Of a stretch of DNA of 14,460 nt, positions 1-6,100 are shown in pieces. Position numbers and translations under genes: made by a program. How positions within the stretch are numbered: position 1 is the stretch's first letter; every line of letters begins with the position of its first letter. This DNA is from Geodermatophilaceae bacterium (lineage in GTDB: Bacteria; Actinomycetota; Actinomycetes; Mycobacteriales; Geodermatophilaceae). Under the pieces are notes generated by a model. That model saw only the letters and a list, made by a program, of their open reading frames with translations, searched no databases and was not told the DNA's origin. The DNA is taken from assembly GCA_013811805.1 (NCBI GenBank), contig JACCUM010000206.1, positions 1 through 14,460 on the forward strand, in the 5' to 3' direction.

Positions 1-1
1 G

Positions 2-100
2 GGCGGCGCCACGACCACCACACCACCCGGCCAGGGCGGCGCCACGACCACCACACCACCCGGCCAGGGCGGCGCCACGACCACCACACCACCCGGCCAG
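2..100 (+). repeat. Three perfect 33-bp tandem repeats encoding GGATTTTPPGQ
   Basis: Units lie at 2-34, 35-67 and 68-100 with identical bases and are cut off by the window edge, so more copies probably lie upstream. Each unit is 11 codons in the frame of the giant protein and encodes GGATTTTPPGQ, a flexible Thr/Pro/Gly linker. Identity at the nucleotide level points to recent expansion or gene conversion, so copy number may vary between strains. Confidence 0.95.
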
Positions 101-3100
101 GCCGGCCCGAGCGTGGTCAACCAGAAACCCGAACAAACCGGCGGCCACCTAGGACCACGGCCGGAGCAGACCGCGAAGGCCAAAGCCTGGGCGAATACCG
201 CGTACGAGATGATCCGGGCCGACACCCGCGATGTCGACGACATCGTGCAAACGCTTTCCAACGTGCGCAATTCCGACGGCACGCCGCGCTTCACGCACGA
301 GGTCGTCGCTGCGATCAAGCACCACATATTCCAGGCCGAACACCTACTGAACGTCTACGAATATGACTCTCGACTAGACGCCTGGAAGGTTGTTGGACAC
401 GCGCCCGGACGCCTCGAGTCCGACGCGGGAGTCGCTGAAGGGTGGATGCGGCTCAGCTCAGGGCAGCTCGACCAGGACAACATTCTCCTCATGGACCATG
501 AGCTCGTCGAGATGCTCTTCATGCAACAGTTCCCGAATGCAACCTTCGAGCAGGCCCACGAGCACGCAACCGCCCAGTACGACTGGGCCGGCAAGGACCG
601 GCCCAAGCAACGCGCTCCGAACCTGACTGGATGGAGGATGCGTCATGGCGATCCTGCTGTTGTATCGCAAACTGAAGGAGACGGAGACCGAAGTCGAGTA
701 CAGCTACGGGACGAGCACCCAAGTGCAGGAAGGGCGGCTGATCCTCGACGCGAGGGACCCGATGGCCGAGCCGACCAGCGGAGCGGACAACGCCAACGGC
801 CAACGCGTGGCGGAGAAGCTGCTGTGGCTGCGCCAACAGGACCCGACCTGGCCGGAGTTCGGAGCGATCCAGAGTTAGGTCCCCGCCAGCCCAATGGGCG
901 CGAGTCGGCAGACACGTCGTACGCGGCTCAGCGCGACGCATTGATCCAACAGACGGTGGAACAGACATCAACTCTGATATCCGAACTCGAAAAGCAGACC
1001 ATCAACGAACTCGACAAGGCCGTCCGCGACGCCAAATCCGTAGCTAAGACGGCCGCGAACACCCTGGTGGCTGTCCTCGATCAGGTGAACGTAGCGAACA
1101 CCACCGGCCTGGAACTCGCCGGTACCGAGCATCAGGTCAAGAGCGACAGGTCGCTGAAGCGAAAGTACGCGATCGCGAACCGCGCCGAGCCGATTACGGC
1201 CGAACGATTCCTCAGAGAAGTCAATGACATCGTCCGCTTCTCAGTGCTGACGCCTGAAGCGAACTATGGCCAGACGGTGAACGACGTGCTGGCCAGGCTA
1301 GAGGAGCAGGGCTACACAATGCCCGACAGCAACGCCATCAGAAACTGTTGGAAGCTAGGTAACCGATTCTTGGGGCTGACGGTCACGCTGCAAACCCCGA
1401 CTGGGCAGTTGATGGAACTCCAGTTCCCGACCCGCGCGTCATACGCGGTTAACAAAGCCAACCACGCCGACTTCGAAGTTTTCCGGATGGCAATCGCCCC
1501 AGTCGCTGCGCGGATGGAGGCCTTCGCTCACTACATGCAGATCACAGCGCACGCGAAGGACCTGCGGATACCTGACACAGAGGGACTCCCGGAGTCTCCG
1601 CAAGACACTAGTCCGGAAAGGTTCTTCGACGCGGAGAGCCAACTGGCCGCCTTCTACCGCAATCAGATAAGTCGAAAGGGCTGGTCTGCCTTCGAACATT
1701 TGATCAGGGCGGGGATCTCGCCGGATGTCGCTGCAAGGCTCGCCAAGGTGGTAGGAGGAAAGGATCATGGAGTTCCGAGGTCTGTTGTATTACGAGTTGA
1801 CGAGTCGGGACGGCCCGGACCCAGTCAATCTGTTCATAGTGGAGGCGTCGACGGGACCGACCAGGGGAATGCGACTGGATTACCCCAGCATGACGTGGAA
1901 GTTCGACCCGATAACAGTTCAGTACAGTCTGATCCAGGACATCGACCAGGGAGAGAATCAGGTCAGCAGAGTCGACCGGACCCGAGCCGAGGAGATAGCG
2001 CTCCTGCTGAAGACACCGCTGCCGAGCGAGGCGGGACTCCGGAAGCTGATGCAGGACGGAGCGAGCTAGACAACGGGCTGAGCGGACAGACGCAGGACGG
2101 CTCGCACAACGACGGGCCCAGCGACGGCGAGCGGATAACCGCCTCCGCCCTTCCCGGCGCATTCGACGGCCGAAAAGCATTCCGCCCGTTCCGCAGTGCA
2201 CGACGGGTCATGTGGCGCGTGAACAGGCAAATGGGGTCCCTCACATCGAGCGTTTCCGAGGCCACCCGGTTCGCCCCGATCGAGAAGGTCGACTCGTCGG
2301 ATCACTTGCGCCCAAACTATCGGTCCAAAACACCGGGCGGGAAAGATATCGCCTTCAACGTCTCGTCCGGACAACTCCTCGACCCGGACGGCAACCCGAG
2401 CACCGATGTCGCCCAAACCACCTTCAACCAGCAGACCGGCCAGTGGGAGATCCGGATATCCGATCGGGCGAAGGGTCGCGCCGTCATGCGCGCGGTGGTC
2501 CATGAGATCGCCGAGGCCGGCGCAATCCTCGACGGAGTCACCAATCGTGCGGACATCCTTACCGACGAAGCCATTAACGGCGACCAAGCTCTAAGCCCCA
2601 GCCGCCTCTCCCCGCATGACCGCGGCCGGATCGCCGAGCTTCGCTACCTGGCAGGCCTGGTAGCCGACGCCAAGACGGGACTCCCGAGCCGCGCCAGTAA
2701 GGACGTGGACGCCTTGCTGCGCGCCCTCGGTCTGGTGGCCGGGCGGCCGGACCCGGACACAGGGAGCTTCCTGGGCCGCTCAAAGGGTTACGCCCAGCGT
2801 CGGGCGGCGCTTGATCCGTCCGTCCAGCTGATCGTGGATCAGCTCAACACGTTGCCGCGGGTTGGCTCGGTGCCCTCCGGTGTACCGGGCAAGTTGGATT
2901 CGTTCTGGAAGGCCGCCGCGAACGCCGGATTCGTCGGCGCCCTCCCTGCGGGGGCGCTGGCCGGCGCGGCGGTTGTGTCCGGTCTGGGTGCTGCTCTCTT
3001 CCCGGTCGCCGCAGTGATTTTCTTCGCCGAGTCCAGCGGTGCGTTCGCCAGCACCTTCCTCGAGCGACGGCAGGCCCTACATGCGGAGCATGCGGCAACC

Positions 3101-6100
3101 CGCGAGCAGCTCAAGCACGCCCTGTCGAGAGAGGCCGTGCCGCTGATCGGTAGGCAGGCAGCCGACCTCAGGGGCCGCATCGAGGAGGCCAACCACCGCA
3201 GCCAACGGTACGAGAGCGGCAACCCGGTCCCTCTGCCAGACCCTGGCCATGCGCGGGAGACAGCGCTGGAGAGGGCGGCGAGAGAGGCGAAGGCGGCTCT
3301 CGAAGCCCCGATCCCTGACGAGTCCATCGAGAAGATCCCGTGGTATCGGCCGATCCAGCTGGCCAGGTCCTTGGGGCAGGATGCGTGGTTCATGCGAACT
3401 GCGCCCAGCGTGGTGGTCCGCCTCGGCGTGGCGGCGCTGGCGGTGGTCATCGTCGGAGCCCCGGTGCCCCTCGCCGTAGGGTTCGCAGTCGCCAATCTGG
3501 GGGCGCTCTGGGCGGGTCGTCTCGAGGGCAACCAAGGCCGCAGCCTGGCCCCCGGGCAGGAGCGGGAGCGCGTCGCCAGGGAAAAGATAGACGCGCTGAT
3601 GGCCGAAGCGCGGATCGAGCGCGACACCAGCCCCCTGCTCGAGCGGCAGCAAGCTCTGGCAGAACGACGTGATCGGCTCAGCGACTTGAGCAACAAGCTG
3701 GACCTGCTCAGAGACGCCGTGCTCAGAGGCGCCCCCTTGGCCGCCGTCAAGGCTGCCGCTGAGGATGCTGCGGCGGCAGCGCAGCCGGATCCGACCGCGC
3801 CGGATCCTCGTACCCAATCGCGTGAATCCGACCTGGCCGCGGCCCTGCACGTGCCAGCCATCCCCGGCCGGCATGACGACGGCTCCGGACCTTCCCGTCC
3901 GAGCCGGGTGGTACGGCAAGCCACGAGGGCGCTGAGCACTCTCAAAGCCGAGGACGTCAAGTCGGTCGAGGGATACCGCGCCGACGTCAAGAACGGCATC
4001 GTAGAGGTGAGCTACGAGGGTCAGATCCTTCCCCTGCAGTTCAGGGTCGAAGCCGTTCCGGCGGAGGTGCTCAGCAAGGATTTAACGGGAGCCGACTCAC
4101 CGGTGGCCAGAGTGCTGCCCCCGAATCCGGGTGCCGCGCAGCCCGATGCGCACACCCTGCAGATCTACGAAGGGGCAACCGGTCCCGAGGTCATCTGGGC
4201 GGCGCGGATGGCTCTGGACCAGCTTCTGTACGCGCGCTTCGGCGCGCCAATTGCGGGAAGCCAACTCACTGACGGTCTGACGAGTGGACCGCTCGGTCCG
4301 CTCTCCGCGCTCGACAGGGCCCGCGCGGACGACCTCGCCAGGGCGCTGGACCATCTCGATGCCGCCCGCTCATGGGCGCTGAACCGGCACAACCAGGACA
4401 GCTACTACGAGGCAGCGCTGCGTGCCGCCGGACTCGACCTGACTGACCCGGACCCAGCCAGTGCAGCCCGCCGACGGGCTGCCCTGGACGACGAACTGCT
4501 CGCCCGGTTGCAGGCTCGCGAGCTACCAAGCACCACACGGCCGCTCCTCGAGCACCAAAAGAAGTGGCTCAAGATCATGGCTGGCCCAGCCATTGGCGCG
4601 CCCGCATTGATCGTGGGTTTCGCGGCCCTCGGAACGGTACCGATGGCCGATGCGCTGTACTTGCCGCGATTATTGGCCGAAGTCGCCGCTCCGCTGGCCT
4701 ACGGCGCGACACGTGGCTTCTTCGAGTGGAACTTCAACCGGTTGACCGAAGCTGCCCAACGCAGAGCGCTGGCCGAACAGCCCGCAGCCGCCCAGGACAT
4801 TCGAAACGCCGAACGTGGCTATCGCGACACGGTGGCTGACACCCTGGCGGGCAAGGAGGCCGAGATCCGGGAGGTCGAGGCGGCCCTTGCGGCCCGGAAG
4901 GCCGTGCTGGATGCTGCCGTAGCCAGGTCCGAACGCAACGCCAGGCTGGCTTCCTCGCCCTTGCGGAGGGCCGTGGACGCGCTATTCCGCCGCGCCGACC
5001 CGAACCCGGTGTCCGGGCGGATCACACCGGTCTCACCCGCGCCGACCCCGCCTCCACCCGCCGCCCCCCCACCCGGATACGAGGTGCCACCGGCAAAACC
5101 CATCCCGGGATGGTGGGCGTTCATCGGGATGACGGCCGGTTCGATCCTTGCATCCGTCGGGGCCTATACCGGTATCGGAACGATCGGCGATGGCCTCTCC
5201 CTCGGAGAGATCGCCGATGTGGAGAACTGGAAGGACATAGCCGGCCCAGAGGGAGCCGACCCCCGGACGGCGTTGCTGGTGGGATCGGTGACCGGTCCAG
5301 CCATCTTGTTGGGGACGGTCCTCGGCTCGGCGGTCGAACGGTGGTTCGCGGGTAAGCAGGCAGAGCTTGCGGCCGCTCGGGAGGGCGCGCTGGCGGCGCA
5401 CGAGGCCGACAGGCAGGCGCGTGACCAGCGGTCCGTGCTGGACCCGCTGCGACAAGAACTAGCCGAGGCGGCCGACGAATTGAGCGGCAAGCAGGCCGCC
5501 CAGGCCGATCGCCGTGCTGAGCAGGACGCCAGGCTCGAACAGGCCGCTCCATTGCGGGGGCCTGGAACGCTGCGGGCTGCGGGCGACCGCGTGCGGTCGG
5601 TTATGGGCGGTGTCTTCGGTGACCGCGGCTCCGACGAAACCGGCGATCCTGACACCGGTACGTCCTCGCCTGAGGCCCCCCACGGCGAGCAGTCGAGCAG
5701 CGACCCGTCCAGGGGCCCTGACCAGACCGCCGACCCGACGAAATCCGATCCCGGCAAACCTCGGACGCCGCTGCCACCGGTGCTCGAGTCCGAGGAGGAT
5801 TTCTTCAACCGGATGCGCACCGAGGTGAACACCACCGGATGGGACGACGACGACGAGTGGCCGGTTCCGGTGATCGCCCAGCCATCACCGCCACCCAAGA
5901 TGCCCACCAAGCCCAAGCCGCCCCCGCATCAGCCGGAGCCACAGCCCGCGCCACCGGAAGATTCGATCAAGCCGCCGAAGCCTGCGCCGCTGCCGCCGGT
6001 TCCTCCGCCGTACTGCCCTCCAGAGGACGAGCCCGTATCACCGCCGGTTGCGCCGGCCCCACCCGTGGATGAGGGTCCGCAGCCGGCGCCTCCACCGCTG

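Noticed and set aside
1..110. CRISPR-like repeats
   Set aside because: The 33-bp units are adjacent with no spacers and keep an 11-codon reading frame, so they are a protein repeat.
113..115. GTG at 113 as the true start of the giant gene
   Set aside because: No Shine-Dalgarno, and the same frame runs through in-frame protein repeats to the window edge.
2839..3999. Antisense open frame of 386 codons opposite the membrane modules
   Set aside because: Ser/Ala/Arg-rich with no domain or ribosome-binding site; a mirror of the high-G+C giant gene.
5164..5916. Antisense open frame of 250 codons
   Set aside because: Ser-rich shadow of the giant gene without motifs or a start signal.
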